From: Salibaculum sp031581025
Lineage (GTDB): Bacteria; Pseudomonadota; Alphaproteobacteria; Rhodobacterales; Rhodobacteraceae
NCBI RefSeq assembly: GCF_031581025.1
Contig: NZ_JAVLCA010000009.1
Strand: one strand, 5' to 3'
DNA length: 64,000 nucleotides
The notes under the pieces were generated by a model, which saw nothing but the letters and a program-made list of their open reading frames with translations, was not told the DNA's origin and did not search any database. Position 1 is the first letter of the stretch, and each line of letters begins with the position of its first letter. This document shows positions 24,750 through 37,685 of the stretch, one piece after another. The position numbers and the translations under genes are program-made.

Positions 24750-26528
24750 TCATTCCTCAGGCGGGATCACGCGCAGGTGCAGCTCGCGCAGTTGCGCGTT
24801 GGTGGGCTCGGACGGGGCGTCCATCATCAGGTCTTCGGCGCGCTGGGTCATGGGGAACATGATGACCTCGCGGATGTTGTGTTCCTCGGCCAGCAGCATG
24901 ACGATCCGGTCGATGCCCGCGGCGCAGCCGCCGTGCGGGGGCGCGCCGTACTGGAAGGCGCTGACCAGCCCGCCGAACCGCTTGCGGACCTCGGTCTCGT
25001 CGTAGCCGGCCTTCTCGAAGGCGCGGATCATCACGTCGAGCCGGTGGTTCCGGATCGCGCCCGAGACCAGCTCATAGCCGTTGCAGGCCAGGTCGTACTG
25101 ATAGCCCAGCACCTGGAGCGGGTCGCCCTCCAATGCGGCCAGCCCGCCCTGGGGCATGGAAAACGGGTTGTGGCTGAAGTCCACCGCGCCGGTCTCTTCG
25201 TCGGCCTCGTACATCGGGAAATCGACGATCCAGGCAAAGGCAAAGCGGTCGTGGTCGGTCAGGCCCAGCTCTTCGCCGATCACGTCGCGCGCCTTGCCCG
25301 CGATGCGCTCGAAGCTGGCCAGCTTGCCGCCCAGGAAAAACGCTGCGTCGCCCACGCCGAGGCCCAGCTGCTGGCGGATCGCCTCGGTGCGTTCGGGGCC
25401 GATGTTCTTGGCCAGAGGGCCGGCGGCCTCAAGCCCTTCGCCCTGATCGCGCCAGAAGATATACCCCATCCCCGGCAGGCCCTCTTTCTGGGCAAAGGCG
25501 TTCATCCTGTCGCAGAACTTGCGCGACCCGCCGCCGGGCGCGGGGATGGCGCGAACCTCGGTGCCCGGCTGCTCCAGCAGCTTGGCGAAGATGGCAAAGC
25601 CGCTGCCGCGGAAATGCTCCGAGGTGTCCTGCATCTTGATCGGGTTGCGCAGGTCGGGCTTGTCGGTGCCATACCATTTCGCCGCATCGGCATAGGAAAT
25701 CTGCGGCCAGTGCTTGTCGACCGTCTTGCCGCCGCCGAACTCCTCGAAGATGCCCTCGATCACCGGCTGGATGGTGTCGAAGACGTCCTGCTGTTCGACA
25801 AAGGACATCTCCATGTCGAGCTGGTAGAAATCGGTGGGCGACCGGTCGGCGCGCGGGTCCTCGTCGCGAAAGCACGGCGCAATCTGGAAATACCTGTCGA
25901 AGCCCGAGACCATGATCAGCTGCTTGAACAGCTGCGGTGCCTGCGGCAGCGCGTAGAACTTGCCCGGATGCAGGCGCGAGGGCACGAGGAAGTCGCGCGC
26001 GCCCTCGGGGGACGAGGCGGTGATGATCGGCGTCTGGTATTCGCGAAAGCCCTGGTCCCACATGCGCCGCCGCATCGCGGCCACCACGTCCGAGCGCAGG
26101 GTCATGTTGCGCTGCATCTCTTCGCGGCGCAGGTCCAGGTAGCGATAGCGCAGGCGCGTGTCCTCGGGGTAGTCCTGATCGCCGAAGACCTGCAAGGGAA
26201 GTTCCTCGGCCGCGCCCAGGACCTCGATGTCGCGGATGTAGACCTCGATCTCGCCGGTGGGCAGCCGGGGGTTGATCAGCTCCGGGTCGCGCGCCTTGAC
26301 CGTGCCGTCGATGCGGATGCACCATTCGCTGCGCAGCTTTTCCACCTCGGCAAAGACCGGGCTGTCTGGGTCGCAGAGCACCTGCGTGACGCCGTAGTGA
26401 TCGCGCAGGTCGATGAAGAGTACCCCGCCGTGATCGCGCACGCGGTGGACCCAGCCCGAGAGGCGGACGGTCTCGCCGACGCTGTCCTTCGTCAGGGCGG
26501 CGCAACTGTGGGTGCGGTAGGCGTGCAT
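24750..26528 (-). CDS. aspS: Aspartyl-tRNA synthetase
   Basis: A 592-aa class II synthetase of the bacterial type. The N-terminal OB anticodon domain has VRLSGWVHRVRDHGG, motif 2 is FRDEDPRADRSPTDFYQLD, the GAD insertion lies in the middle, and motif 3 reads GAPPHGGCAAGIDRIVML. It charges tRNA-Asp; many alphaproteobacterial AspRS also charge tRNA-Asn, which cannot be judged here. It is divergent from the cyclopropane synthase gene across 172 bases. Confidence 0.98.
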   Translation of the reverse strand: MHAYRTHSCAALTKDSVGETVRLSGWVHRVRDHGGVLFIDLRDHYGVTQVLCDPDSPVFAEVEKLRSEWCIRIDGTVKARDPELINPRLPTGEIEVYIRDIEVLGAAEELPLQVFGDQDYPEDTRLRYRYLDLRREEMQRNMTLRSDVVAAMRRRMWDQGFREYQTPIITASSPEGARDFLVPSRLHPGKFYALPQAPQLFKQLIMVSGFDRYFQIAPCFRDEDPRADRSPTDFYQLDMEMSFVEQQDVFDTIQPVIEGIFEEFGGGKTVDKHWPQISYADAAKWYGTDKPDLRNPIKMQDTSEHFRGSGFAIFAKLLEQPGTEVRAIPAPGGGSRKFCDRMNAFAQKEGLPGMGYIFWRDQGEGLEAAGPLAKNIGPERTEAIRQQLGLGVGDAAFFLGGKLASFERIAGKARDVIGEELGLTDHDRFAFAWIVDFPMYEADEETGAVDFSHNPFSMPQGGLAALEGDPLQVLGYQYDLACNGYELVSGAIRNHRLDVMIRAFEKAGYDETEVRKRFGGLVSAFQYGAPPHGGCAAGIDRIVMLLAEEHNIREVIMFPMTQRAEDLMMDAPSEPTNAQLRELHLRVIPPEE

Positions 26529-26700
26529 GGGATGTCCTCTTGCGATGGGCTTGGGCGTCGGTCGGGCCGATACACCGTGGCCTCGGTGGGGGCAAGGGCG
26601 CAGGCCGGGCGGGCTTGGCCGGATCGCCGCTTTGGGCTATGATCTGACTGCTTTTCATGTGTCGCACGGCTTACAACGATCTGCGACGAAAGGAGGGGCC

Positions 26701-27936
26701 ATGTGGAAGACCACACTAGACAGGCTGCTGGACAGGCTCGTCGTCGCGGGGCGGCTCGAGGTCACCTGGGCTGACGGATCGGTCAGCACCTACGGACGCG
26801 ACAGCAACGCGGTGGCCCCGGCCCGGGTGCGGCTGACAGACCCGGCGCATTACCGGGCGCTCTGCCTCAGCCCCGTCATGGCCTTTGGCGAGGGCTACAT
26901 GGACGGCCAGATCGAGGTCGCGCCCGAGGGCCTTTACGACCTTGTCGCGCTGTTCACCCATAACATGCACGGGCACGGCCAACTGCCAGCCTGGGTCAGG
27001 ACCATGCAGAACCTGCGGCGGCGGATGAACCGCGTCCTGCAGCGTAACGACCCGCGCCGGGCGCGGCGCAACGTGGCGCATCACTACGACCTCTCCGATG
27101 ACCTCTACCGTCTCTTTCTGGACGCGGACATGCAGTATTCCTGCGCCTATTTCGCCCGCCCCGACAGGACCCTGGACGCGGCGCAGGAGGCCAAGAAGGC
27201 CCATATCGCCGCCAAGCTGCGGCTGGAGCCGGGGTGCCGCGTGCTGGATATCGGCTGCGGCTGGGGCGGCATGGCGCTGACCCTGGCGCGCGACCATGGC
27301 GCACGGGTCACCGGCGTGACCCTGTCGGAAAACCAGTTGGCCACCGCGCGCCAGCGGGCCGAGGCCGCGGGCCTGTCCGACCGGGTCGATTTCCGCCTGG
27401 CCGATTATCGCAAGCTCGACGAGACCTTCGACCGCATCGTCAGCGTCGGCATGCTCGAACACGTCGGGCTGCCACAGTACGACACCTATTTCGGCAAGGT
27501 GCATGATCTGCTGGCCCCCGAGGGCGTGGCGCTGATTCATACCATCGGGCAGGTCGCCCCGCCGCGGCCGACCTCGGACTGGCTGGCGAAGTATATCTTT
27601 CCGGGGGGCTACGTGCCCTCGCTGTCGGAACTGGCCCCGCCGATCGAGCGGTCGGGTCTCTGGGCCACGGACATCGAGGTGCTGCGCGGGCACTACGCCC
27701 GTACGCTGAACCACTGGCGCCAGCGCTTCGAGGCCGCCCTGCCGCAGGTCCGGGCCATGAACGACGACCGTTTCATACGGATGTGGCGGTTCTACCTCGT
27801 GGCCTGCGAGGCGACCTTCGAACAGGCCCGCCAGGGCGTGTTCCAGTTCCAGCTGTCCCACGCGCAATACGCGGTGCCGGTGACGCGCGACTATCTTTAT
27901 GCGCAGCCCGAGGTGCAGCAGCACGCGGCGCAGTGA
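26701..27936 (+). CDS. Cyclopropane-fatty-acyl-phospholipid synthase family
   Basis: A 411-aa SAM-dependent methyltransferase. The SAM site is VLDIGCGWGGMALTLA near residues 181-196. YDLSDDLYRLFLD, MQYSCAYF and VGMLEHVGLPQYDTYF are typical of CFA synthases. It should methylenate cis double bonds of membrane phospholipid acyl chains. The ATG at 26701 follows a strong AAAGGAGGGG ribosome site, so the in-frame upstream codons are not used. It converges on pabB with one base between stops. Confidence 0.93.
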   Translation: MWKTTLDRLLDRLVVAGRLEVTWADGSVSTYGRDSNAVAPARVRLTDPAHYRALCLSPVMAFGEGYMDGQIEVAPEGLYDLVALFTHNMHGHGQLPAWVRTMQNLRRRMNRVLQRNDPRRARRNVAHHYDLSDDLYRLFLDADMQYSCAYFARPDRTLDAAQEAKKAHIAAKLRLEPGCRVLDIGCGWGGMALTLARDHGARVTGVTLSENQLATARQRAEAAGLSDRVDFRLADYRKLDETFDRIVSVGMLEHVGLPQYDTYFGKVHDLLAPEGVALIHTIGQVAPPRPTSDWLAKYIFPGGYVPSLSELAPPIERSGLWATDIEVLRGHYARTLNHWRQRFEAALPQVRAMNDDRFIRMWRFYLVACEATFEQARQGVFQFQLSHAQYAVPVTRDYLYAQPEVQQHAAQ

Positions 27937-27937
27937 T

Positions 27938-29056
27938 CTAGAGCACCGCGAAGCTGGCCTTTAGCAGCGCCTCGTCGTATTCGTCCCGCGCCGTGCTGTC
28001 CCAGACCACGCCGCCGCCGACGTTGAGCGTGGCCGTGTCGCCCGCACGCAGCAGGCTACGGATGGCCACGTTGAACTCGGCGCGCCCGTCCGGGGCGGCC
28101 CAGCCGATGCTACCGCAATAGGCCTCGCGCGGGGCCTCTTCCAACTCACGAATGATCTGCATGGCGCGAACTTTGGGCGCCCCGGTGATCGAGCCGCAGG
28201 GGTATAGCGCGGCGAAAATCTCGCTCAGCCCGACAACAGGGCGCAACTGCCCCGCCACCCGGCTGACCATCTGGTGAACGGTGGTGTAGGTCTGGACGTG
28301 GAACAGCTCGGGCACCCGCACCGAGCCGACCTCGGCAATGCGGCTCAGGTCATTGCGCAACAGGTCCACGATCATCAGGTTCTCGGCCCGGTTCTTGACG
28401 TCGCCGGACAGATGCGCGCGGGCCAGGGCGTCGGCCTCGGGCGTGTCGCCGCGCGACACGGTGCCCTTCATCGGCAGGGTTTCCAGCCGCCCATCGGCGT
28501 CGATGCGGAAAAACAACTCGGGCGAGCGCGACAGGATGTCGGGCAGACCCTCCTGTTCGACCAGCACGCCGTGGCCGACCGGCTGGCGCGCGGCAAGCGC
28601 GGCGTAAAGCGCGGCACTCTCGCCCGCGACAGGCGCGTCGACGGGAAAGGTCAGGTTGGCCTGGTAGATGTCGCCCGCCCCGATCCAGTCATGGACACGG
28701 GCAAAGGCGGTTTCATAGCGATCCGCGTCCCAGCGCGGGCGCAGCGGCCCGATCCGCGCCGCCCCCTCTGCCAATGGCGCCGCAGGCTTCGGCCCGTCGA
28801 AGACACCGAAACACAGCAGCGGCAAGCGGCGGCCTTCGGGCATCAGCCCGGCCAGCGCCGGCTCGAGCGCGTAGCCCAACTCGTAGCTGGCATAGCCCGC
28901 CAGCCACTTGCCCGCCGCACGCGCGGCATCCAGAGCAGCCAGGGCGGGAGGCACCTCGTCGGGTGCGTCGGCCTGGATCACCTGCTCCGCGCCGTCGAAC
29001 TGCGCCGCGCCGCCCGCCATTTCCGGCCCTGTCATGCTGTCGAACCTCAGCCGCAC
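27938..29056 (-). CDS. pabB: Aminodeoxychorismate synthase component I
   Basis: A 372-aa chorismate-binding enzyme of folate synthesis, making 4-amino-4-deoxychorismate with a PabA glutaminase. Landmarks are GDIYQANLTFP, RSPELFFRI, LPMKGTVSRGDTPEAD and the late GSITGAPKVRAMQII. The GTG at 29056 is preferred: it follows GGAAAGGGA at a good distance and gives the usual MRLRFDS-type N-terminus; an ATG seven codons later lacks such a site. It is divergent from carB. Confidence 0.9.
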   Translation of the reverse strand: MRLRFDSMTGPEMAGGAAQFDGAEQVIQADAPDEVPPALAALDAARAAGKWLAGYASYELGYALEPALAGLMPEGRRLPLLCFGVFDGPKPAAPLAEGAARIGPLRPRWDADRYETAFARVHDWIGAGDIYQANLTFPVDAPVAGESAALYAALAARQPVGHGVLVEQEGLPDILSRSPELFFRIDADGRLETLPMKGTVSRGDTPEADALARAHLSGDVKNRAENLMIVDLLRNDLSRIAEVGSVRVPELFHVQTYTTVHQMVSRVAGQLRPVVGLSEIFAALYPCGSITGAPKVRAMQIIRELEEAPREAYCGSIGWAAPDGRAEFNVAIRSLLRAGDTATLNVGGGVVWDSTARDEYDEALLKASFAVL

Positions 29057-29298
29057 ATGCGTCCCTTTCCCCGCGCCGTTCCGACCCCGAGACATAGTCC
29101 GTGGCCTGCCGGGCGAACAGGGCCGAAAACGCCCCTTTGGCCGGCAAAGGCGCCGCATCGCGCCGTCGCGCCGCGGTGCCCCGGAGCGCCTGCACCAATG
29201 AGCCCTTGCACCGGCGCGCACCATCCCTATAACCCGCGACAATTTGGGGACATCCACGATGCCTGAATCGCACACCTGAAAGCTGAGGGGCCGCCACA

Positions 29299-32643
<3,345 letters not shown>

Positions 32644-32650
32644 TCACCGG

Positions 32651-32688
32651 GTCCGGCCCTGCCGGACAAAGGGCCCTGTCGGCCTTTT
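32651..32688 (+). terminator. Terminator after carB
   Basis: Two hairpins in a row begin eight bases after the carB stop: GTCCGGC/GCCGGAC around CCT, then AAAGGGCC/GGCCTTTT around a 5-nt loop with one G-T pair. The second ends in a short T tract, so it fits an intrinsic terminator. Confidence 0.6.
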
Positions 32689-32797
32689 GAAGCGATACCC
32701 GGGCGGGGCGCCGGCCGGGGCGCCCTCAGACGCTCCGTCACCCTTGCCTTGGGCCTGCCCTTTCCCCATCCTGGCAGGCAGCCGAGGGAGGAGAGAC

Positions 32798-33916
32798 ATG
32801 CACAGCGCCGCGATCACCGGAACCGGGGTCTTCACCCCGGACCAGAGCATTTCCAACGCGGAACTGGTCGCCGCCTTCAACGCCTATGCCGACCGGCAGA
32901 ACGCGGCCAATGCCGCGGCGATCGCCGCCGATGAGGTCGCGCCCATCCCGCACTCTTCCTCCGCCTTCATCGAAGAGGCCTCGGGCATCCGCAGCCGCTA
33001 CGTGATGGACAAGTCCGGCATTCTCGACCCCGACCGCATGTTTCCGCGCCTGGCCCCGCGCGCCGATGACGCCCCCAGCCTGATGGCCGAGATGGCGCTG
33101 GACGCCGGCCGGCAGGCCCTCGACAAGGCCGGGGTCGCCGCCGGTGACGTCGATGCCATCCTCTGCGCCGCCTCCAACCACGAAAGGGCCTACCCGGCCA
33201 TCGCCGTGGAAATCCAGAGCCTGCTGGGCACCGGCGGTTTCGCCTTCGACATGAACGTCGCCTGCTCCTCGGCCACCTTCGGCATCCTCGCCGCCACCGA
33301 CATGATCCGCGCCGGCACGATCCGCCGCGCACTGGTGGTGAACCCGGAAATCTGCTCGGCCCACTTGGAATGGCGTGACCGGGACTGCCACTTCATCTTC
33401 GGCGATGTCTGCACCGCCCTTCTGATCGAGCGTGACGACGACCTGCAGGGTCCGCATTTCAGGATCAGGTCCACCCGCGCGGCAACACAGTTCTCCAACA
33501 ACATCCGCAACAACGACGGCTTCCTGCGTCGCAGCCACGACCAGATGGAAGACCGCCGCGACATGCAGTTCATGCAGGAGGGCCGCAGGGTCTTCAAGGA
33601 GGTGCTGCCGCTGGTCTCCCGACATATCGCCGATCACATGGCGCAAGAGGGCGTGGTCGCCGACGCCCTGAAACGGCTCTGGCTGCACCAGGCCAACAAG
33701 ACCATGAACGACTATATCGGCAAGCGGGTCCTGGGCCGCACGCCCAGCCCGCAGGAACAGCCCAACATCCTGCAGGACTATGCCAATACCTCCTCGGCGG
33801 GCTCCATCATCGCCTTCGCCCAGTATTCGGACGATCTCGACACCGGCGATACCGGGCTGATCTGTTCCTTCGGGGCGGGCTATTCTGTGGGCTCGGTGAT
33901 CGTGGAACGCGCCTGA
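32798..33916 (+). CDS. Beta-ketoacyl-ACP synthase III, long PA3286-like type
   Basis: A 372-aa thiolase-fold condensing enzyme. The catalytic triad is Cys156 (NVACSSATFG), His297 (WLHQANKTMND) and Asn330 (DYANTSSAGS). It is about 55 residues longer than E. coli FabH, with an N-terminal insertion that includes NAANAAAIAADEV. From memory this matches the Pseudomonas PA3286 type, reported to feed medium-chain acyl-CoA from beta-oxidation into fatty acid synthesis; that role is inferred here. A GGGAGGAGAG ribosome site precedes the ATG. Confidence 0.92.
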   Translation: MHSAAITGTGVFTPDQSISNAELVAAFNAYADRQNAANAAAIAADEVAPIPHSSSAFIEEASGIRSRYVMDKSGILDPDRMFPRLAPRADDAPSLMAEMALDAGRQALDKAGVAAGDVDAILCAASNHERAYPAIAVEIQSLLGTGGFAFDMNVACSSATFGILAATDMIRAGTIRRALVVNPEICSAHLEWRDRDCHFIFGDVCTALLIERDDDLQGPHFRIRSTRAATQFSNNIRNNDGFLRRSHDQMEDRRDMQFMQEGRRVFKEVLPLVSRHIADHMAQEGVVADALKRLWLHQANKTMNDYIGKRVLGRTPSPQEQPNILQDYANTSSAGSIIAFAQYSDDLDTGDTGLICSFGAGYSVGSVIVERA

Positions 33917-33952
33917 GCCGCCCCTTCATCTTGGCAGGTAAACTCCGGGGGT

Positions 33953-33970
33953 TTGGGGGCTGGCCCCCAA
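33953..33970. terminator. Hairpin between convergent genes
   Basis: TTGGGGG and CCCCCAA pair around a CTGG loop between the convergent KASIII and arsH-like genes. It could stop transcripts from either side, but neither strand has a clear T tract after it. Confidence 0.4.
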
Positions 33971-34014
33971 TCACACATAAAGCGTGCGCAGCACACCGCA
34001 TGGTCACGGCCGGG

Positions 34015-34731
34015 TCAGGAATTCACCCGCGTATGAACCGCGTCGAGGCTTTCCACCCGTTCGGAATAGCGGTCCACCAGCATCTCCTTGCGGCCACGCA
34101 CCATGAGGGTGAAGCGGGCCAGTTCCTCCATCACGTCCACGATGCGATTGTAAAGCGGCGAGGGCTTCATGCGGCCCTTGTCGAACTCGCCCCAGGCCTT
34201 GGGCACCGAGGATTGGTTGGGGATCGTCACCATGCGCATCCAGCGGCCCAGCAGGCGCATCTGGTTGACCGCGTTGAAGCTCTGCGAGCCGCCCGAGACC
34301 TGGCAGAGCGCCAGCGTCTTGCCCTGCGTGGGCCGGATGCCGCCGATCGGGGCCAGCGGCAGCCAGTCGATCTGGGTCTTCATCAGCCCGCTCATGGCGC
34401 CGTGGCGTTCGGGGCTGGACCAGACCATCCCCTCGGACCACAGCGCCAGCGCGCGCAGTTCGGCCACCTTCTCGTGGCCCTCGTCCACGCCATGATCGTC
34501 CACCTGCGGCAGGCCGTGCGGATCAAAGAACCGCGTCTCGCAGCCCAGCGCGCGCAGCACCCGCGCGCCCTCTTCGGCGACGCCGCGGGAATAGCTTGTC
34601 TCGCGCAGCGATCCGTAGAGCAGCAGGATGCGCGGCGGATGCCCCGGATCGCCGGGCGCGGCCAGCGCGGCACGGTCGGGCTGGCGCAGCGCGGCCGCCT
34701 CGATGTTGGGCATGGTGTCGTCGTGGGTCAC
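34015..34731 (-). CDS. ArsH-like NADPH-dependent FMN reductase
   Basis: A 238-aa flavodoxin-like protein. The phosphate-binding loop is LLYGSLRETSYS, and SPERHGAMSGLMKTQIDWLPL with MVTIPNQSSVPKAW are typical of ArsH, an organoarsenical oxidase/quinone reductase family. No other arsenic genes lie beside it, so a general redox role is possible. The GTG at 34731 is chosen because it follows a GAGG five bases upstream; the ATG six codons later has no such site. Confidence 0.86.
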   Translation of the reverse strand: MTHDDTMPNIEAAALRQPDRAALAAPGDPGHPPRILLLYGSLRETSYSRGVAEEGARVLRALGCETRFFDPHGLPQVDDHGVDEGHEKVAELRALALWSEGMVWSSPERHGAMSGLMKTQIDWLPLAPIGGIRPTQGKTLALCQVSGGSQSFNAVNQMRLLGRWMRMVTIPNQSSVPKAWGEFDKGRMKPSPLYNRIVDVMEELARFTLMVRGRKEMLVDRYSERVESLDAVHTRVNS

Positions 34732-34876
34732 GGCAACCTCGGGATGATGGACCAGTGCCGCGACCCTGTCGCGGGACGGCCCCGCGCGCAAGGCCCGACG
34801 CGTTTGCCCTTGCACCCGGCGCCGGTCCGGGACACCACGGCTCAACCCCTCGCATACCTCGAACCGAGACAACGTC

Positions 34877-35473
34877 ATGGCCAAGCTCCATTTCAACTAC
34901 TCGACAATGAACGCGGGCAAGTCGACCGTGCTGCTGCAGGCCAGCCATAACTACATCGAGCGGGGCATGCAGACCTACCTGCTGACCTCGCAACTCGACA
35001 CCCGCGCGGGCGAGGGCCGCATCGCCAGCCGGATCGGCATAGGAACCCCGGCCGACACCTTCGCGCCAGGCGAGGATCTCTTTCGCAAGATCGAGTCGCG
35101 CCTAGCCCAAGGCCCCTGTGCCTGTGTCTTCATCGACGAGGCACAGTTCCTGACCGAACCGCAGGTCTGGCAAGTGGCCCGGGTGGTGGACGATCTCAAC
35201 CTGCCGGCGATGTGCTATGGGCTGCGGGTGGATTTCATGGGCCAGCTCTTTCCCGGCTCCGCCGCCCTGCTGGCGCTGGCCGACGAGATGCGCGAGGTGC
35301 GCACGATCTGCCATTGCGGCAAGAAGGCCACCATGGTGGTCCGGACCGATGGCGCAGGCCGCGTGCTGACCGGGGGAGAGCAGGTGCAGATCGGCGGCAA
35401 CGAAAGCTATGTCAGCCTGTGCCGCCGCCACTGGCGCGCGGCCACCGAAAGCGACACGCCGCCCCTGGTGTAG
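34877..35473 (+). CDS. tdk: Thymidine kinase
   Basis: A 198-aa type II thymidine kinase. The P-loop is STMNAGKST, the Walker B-like motif is VFIDEAQFL, and a zinc site is formed by CHCGKKATM and the late SLCRRHW. It phosphorylates thymidine for DNA synthesis by salvage. It is divergent from the arsH-like gene across 145 bases and converges on the dehydrogenase gene. Confidence 0.96.
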   Translation: MAKLHFNYSTMNAGKSTVLLQASHNYIERGMQTYLLTSQLDTRAGEGRIASRIGIGTPADTFAPGEDLFRKIESRLAQGPCACVFIDEAQFLTEPQVWQVARVVDDLNLPAMCYGLRVDFMGQLFPGSAALLALADEMREVRTICHCGKKATMVVRTDGAGRVLTGGEQVQIGGNESYVSLCRRHWRAATESDTPPLV

Positions 35474-35491
35474 TCGCCGGTCGGTCCCGCC

Positions 35492-36442
35492 TCAGTTGAC
35501 CCGCTGCGGCGGGTCGCGCCCTTCGGTGAAGGCGATGATGTTGTCCAGCGCCATCTGGCCCATGGCCTGCCGGGTTTCCACGGTGGCCGAGCCCAGGTGC
35601 GGCAACAGCACGCAGTTGTCCAGCGCGCGTAGCCGGTCCGGCACATGCGGTTCCGCCGCGTAGACATCCAGACCCGCCCCGGCGATGCGGCCCTGTTCCA
35701 GCGCCGCGATCAGGGCGGCCTCGTCCACGACCTCGCCGCGCGAGATGTTGACGAATATGCCGCCGGGCTTCATCGCCGCCAGCGCCCGCGCGTCGATCAG
35801 TCCGGTCGTCCCGGCCCCGCCCGGCACCGTGACAACCACGAAATCGGCCTGCGCCATGAGGTCTTGCAGCGTCTCGACCTGCCGTGCGGGCAGGCCCGCG
35901 TCCTTGGGCGAGCGGTTGTGGTAGATCACCTCCATGCCGAAGCCGTAGTGGCCGCGTCGGGCCACCGCCTGCCCGATCCGGCCCATGCCGACCACGCCCA
36001 GCACCTTTCCGGTAACATCCGTGCCCAGCAGCGATTGCGGCCCGAAGCCGCCCCACTGGCCGGCACGGACCATGCGCTCGCCCTCGCCCGCGCGCCGCGC
36101 CGTGGCCAGGATCAGGGTCCAGCCGATATCGGCCGTGGCATCGGTCAGAACGTCCGGCGTGTTCGTCACCACGACGCCCGCCGCCGCGGCGGCCGTCACG
36201 TCGATATGGTTGTAGCCCACCCCGAAGTTGCCGATAATTTTCGCCCGCGGGTCTCCGGCGCGTTCGAAGGCCGCCGCACTGAAGGCATCGCCAAGGGTCG
36301 GCAGGATCGCGTCATAGGCGGTCAGCGCCAGCGCCGCCTCTTCTTCACTCAGCGCCGCCTCGCCCAGGGTCACGTCGAACCTGGCCCGGGCCTGATCCAG
36401 AACCGGTTGGGCGATGGGTCTCGTGATCAGCAGTTTCAGCAC
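35492..36442 (-). CDS. D-2-hydroxyacid dehydrogenase (glyoxylate reductase-like)
   Basis: A 316-aa NAD(P)-dependent enzyme. The nucleotide fold has VLGVVGMGRIGQAVARR, the catalytic Arg lies in NISRGEVVDE, and the His in LLPHLGSATVETR. It resembles glyoxylate/hydroxypyruvate reductases. It is the last of three overlapping genes (proC, CsaA-like, this one), overlapping its neighbour by seven bases. Confidence 0.92.
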   Translation of the reverse strand: MLKLLITRPIAQPVLDQARARFDVTLGEAALSEEEAALALTAYDAILPTLGDAFSAAAFERAGDPRAKIIGNFGVGYNHIDVTAAAAAGVVVTNTPDVLTDATADIGWTLILATARRAGEGERMVRAGQWGGFGPQSLLGTDVTGKVLGVVGMGRIGQAVARRGHYGFGMEVIYHNRSPKDAGLPARQVETLQDLMAQADFVVVTVPGGAGTTGLIDARALAAMKPGGIFVNISRGEVVDEAALIAALEQGRIAGAGLDVYAAEPHVPDRLRALDNCVLLPHLGSATVETRQAMGQMALDNIIAFTEGRDPPQRVN

Positions 36443-36777
36443 ACCCGGGCTCCTTGCGGGACATCGGTGTCCGGCGACAACAGGACCACGGCCCCATCAG
36501 CATCATGCAGGCCCAGCACCAGCACCTCGGACAGGAACTTGCCGATCTGGCGGGGCGGGAAATTGACCACGGCGATGACCTGCCGCCCGGGCAGGTCGCC
36601 CGGCGTGTAATGGTCGGTGATCTGGGCTGAAGTCTTGCGGGTGCCGATCTCGTCGCCGAAATCGACCCAGAGCTTGATCGCCGGTTTGCGGGCCTCGGGG
36701 AAGGGTTCGGCGCGGGTCACGCGCCCCACGCGGATATCCACCTTCAGGAAATCGTCGATCGAGATCTCATCGGCCAT
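36436..36777 (-). CDS. CsaA-like tRNA-binding domain protein
   Basis: A 113-aa OB-fold protein starting MADEISIDDFLKVDIRVGRV, with the TrBD motifs AQITDHYTPGDLPGRQ and VNFPPRQIGKFLSEVLVLG. In Bacillus, CsaA is a secretion-linked chaperone that may bind tRNA; the alphaproteobacterial role is unclear. It overlaps proC by 11 bases and the dehydrogenase by seven. Confidence 0.9.
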   Translation of the reverse strand: MADEISIDDFLKVDIRVGRVTRAEPFPEARKPAIKLWVDFGDEIGTRKTSAQITDHYTPGDLPGRQVIAVVNFPPRQIGKFLSEVLVLGLHDADGAVVLLSPDTDVPQGARVC

Positions 36778-37585
36778 CGGCGAGCTCCTTGCTGCGTGCC
36801 GCTGCCGCCCTGACCGCCCGGCGCAGAAGCGGCGGAAACCCCGTGTCCTCCTCCATCAGAACCGCCAACGCCGCCTGCGTGGTGCCGTTTGGCGAGGTGA
36901 CGTTGACGCGCAATTGGCCGGGGTCCTCCGGGGCCTCCTCGGCCAATTGGCCGGCGCCGGCCACCGTCGCCTTGGCCAGCCGCAGGGCCAACTCGGCGGG
37001 CAGCCCCTCGGCCTCGCCCGCCGCCGCGAGCGTCTCGATCAGGTGGAAGACATAGGCCGGGCCGGAGCCGCTCACCGCGGTGACCGCGTGCATCTGGCCC
37101 TCGACATCCAGCCGCACCACCTGCCCCACTGCCGAAAGCAGCGCCTCGGCCAGGTCCATCTGGGCCGCGCTGGCATGGCTGTTGCCGACGATGGCGGTGA
37201 TCCCGCGCCCCACCGCCGAGGGCGTGTTGGGCATGGCCCGGATCACCGGGGTGCGCGCGCCCAGCGCCGCCTCGAAGGCCGACATCGGCGTGCCGGCCGC
37301 CACCGAAAGCACCACGGTCTTGCCATTGCCCAGCGCCTGCATCGCGGGCAGCGCCTGGCCCATCATTTGCGGCTTGACCGCCACCAAGGCCACCGCCGGG
37401 TCATCGGGCAACGCGGTGTTTAGATGCACGCCCTGCGCGCGCAGCCAGTCCGAGGGGTCGGGGTCGATCACCCGGACCGCGCCCGGCGACAGGCCCCCCG
37501 CCAACCAGCCCGCCAGCATGGCGGACCCCATCCTGCCACAGCCCAGAAGCACCATGCCGCGGCGTTCGATCTCTGTCATGTCCAT
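36767..37585 (-). CDS. proC: Pyrroline-5-carboxylate reductase
   Basis: A 272-aa enzyme for the last step of proline synthesis. The N-terminal nucleotide motif VLLGCGRMGSAMLAGW and the C-terminal motif HAVTAVSGSGPAYVFHLIE are diagnostic, with LRVNVTSPNGTTQAAL near the end. It heads a three-gene overlapping unit. Confidence 0.95.
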   Translation of the reverse strand: MDMTEIERRGMVLLGCGRMGSAMLAGWLAGGLSPGAVRVIDPDPSDWLRAQGVHLNTALPDDPAVALVAVKPQMMGQALPAMQALGNGKTVVLSVAAGTPMSAFEAALGARTPVIRAMPNTPSAVGRGITAIVGNSHASAAQMDLAEALLSAVGQVVRLDVEGQMHAVTAVSGSGPAYVFHLIETLAAAGEAEGLPAELALRLAKATVAGAGQLAEEAPEDPGQLRVNVTSPNGTTQAALAVLMEEDTGFPPLLRRAVRAAAARSKELADGR

Positions 37586-37685
37586 GAGAGCCCCCCTGTT
37601 TGACCCCGAGTGTTAGGGACAGGCGGCACAGGGTTCAAGGCTGCGGGTCAGGGGCCGGGACGTGCGCACCCGGCCCGCGCGCCGA

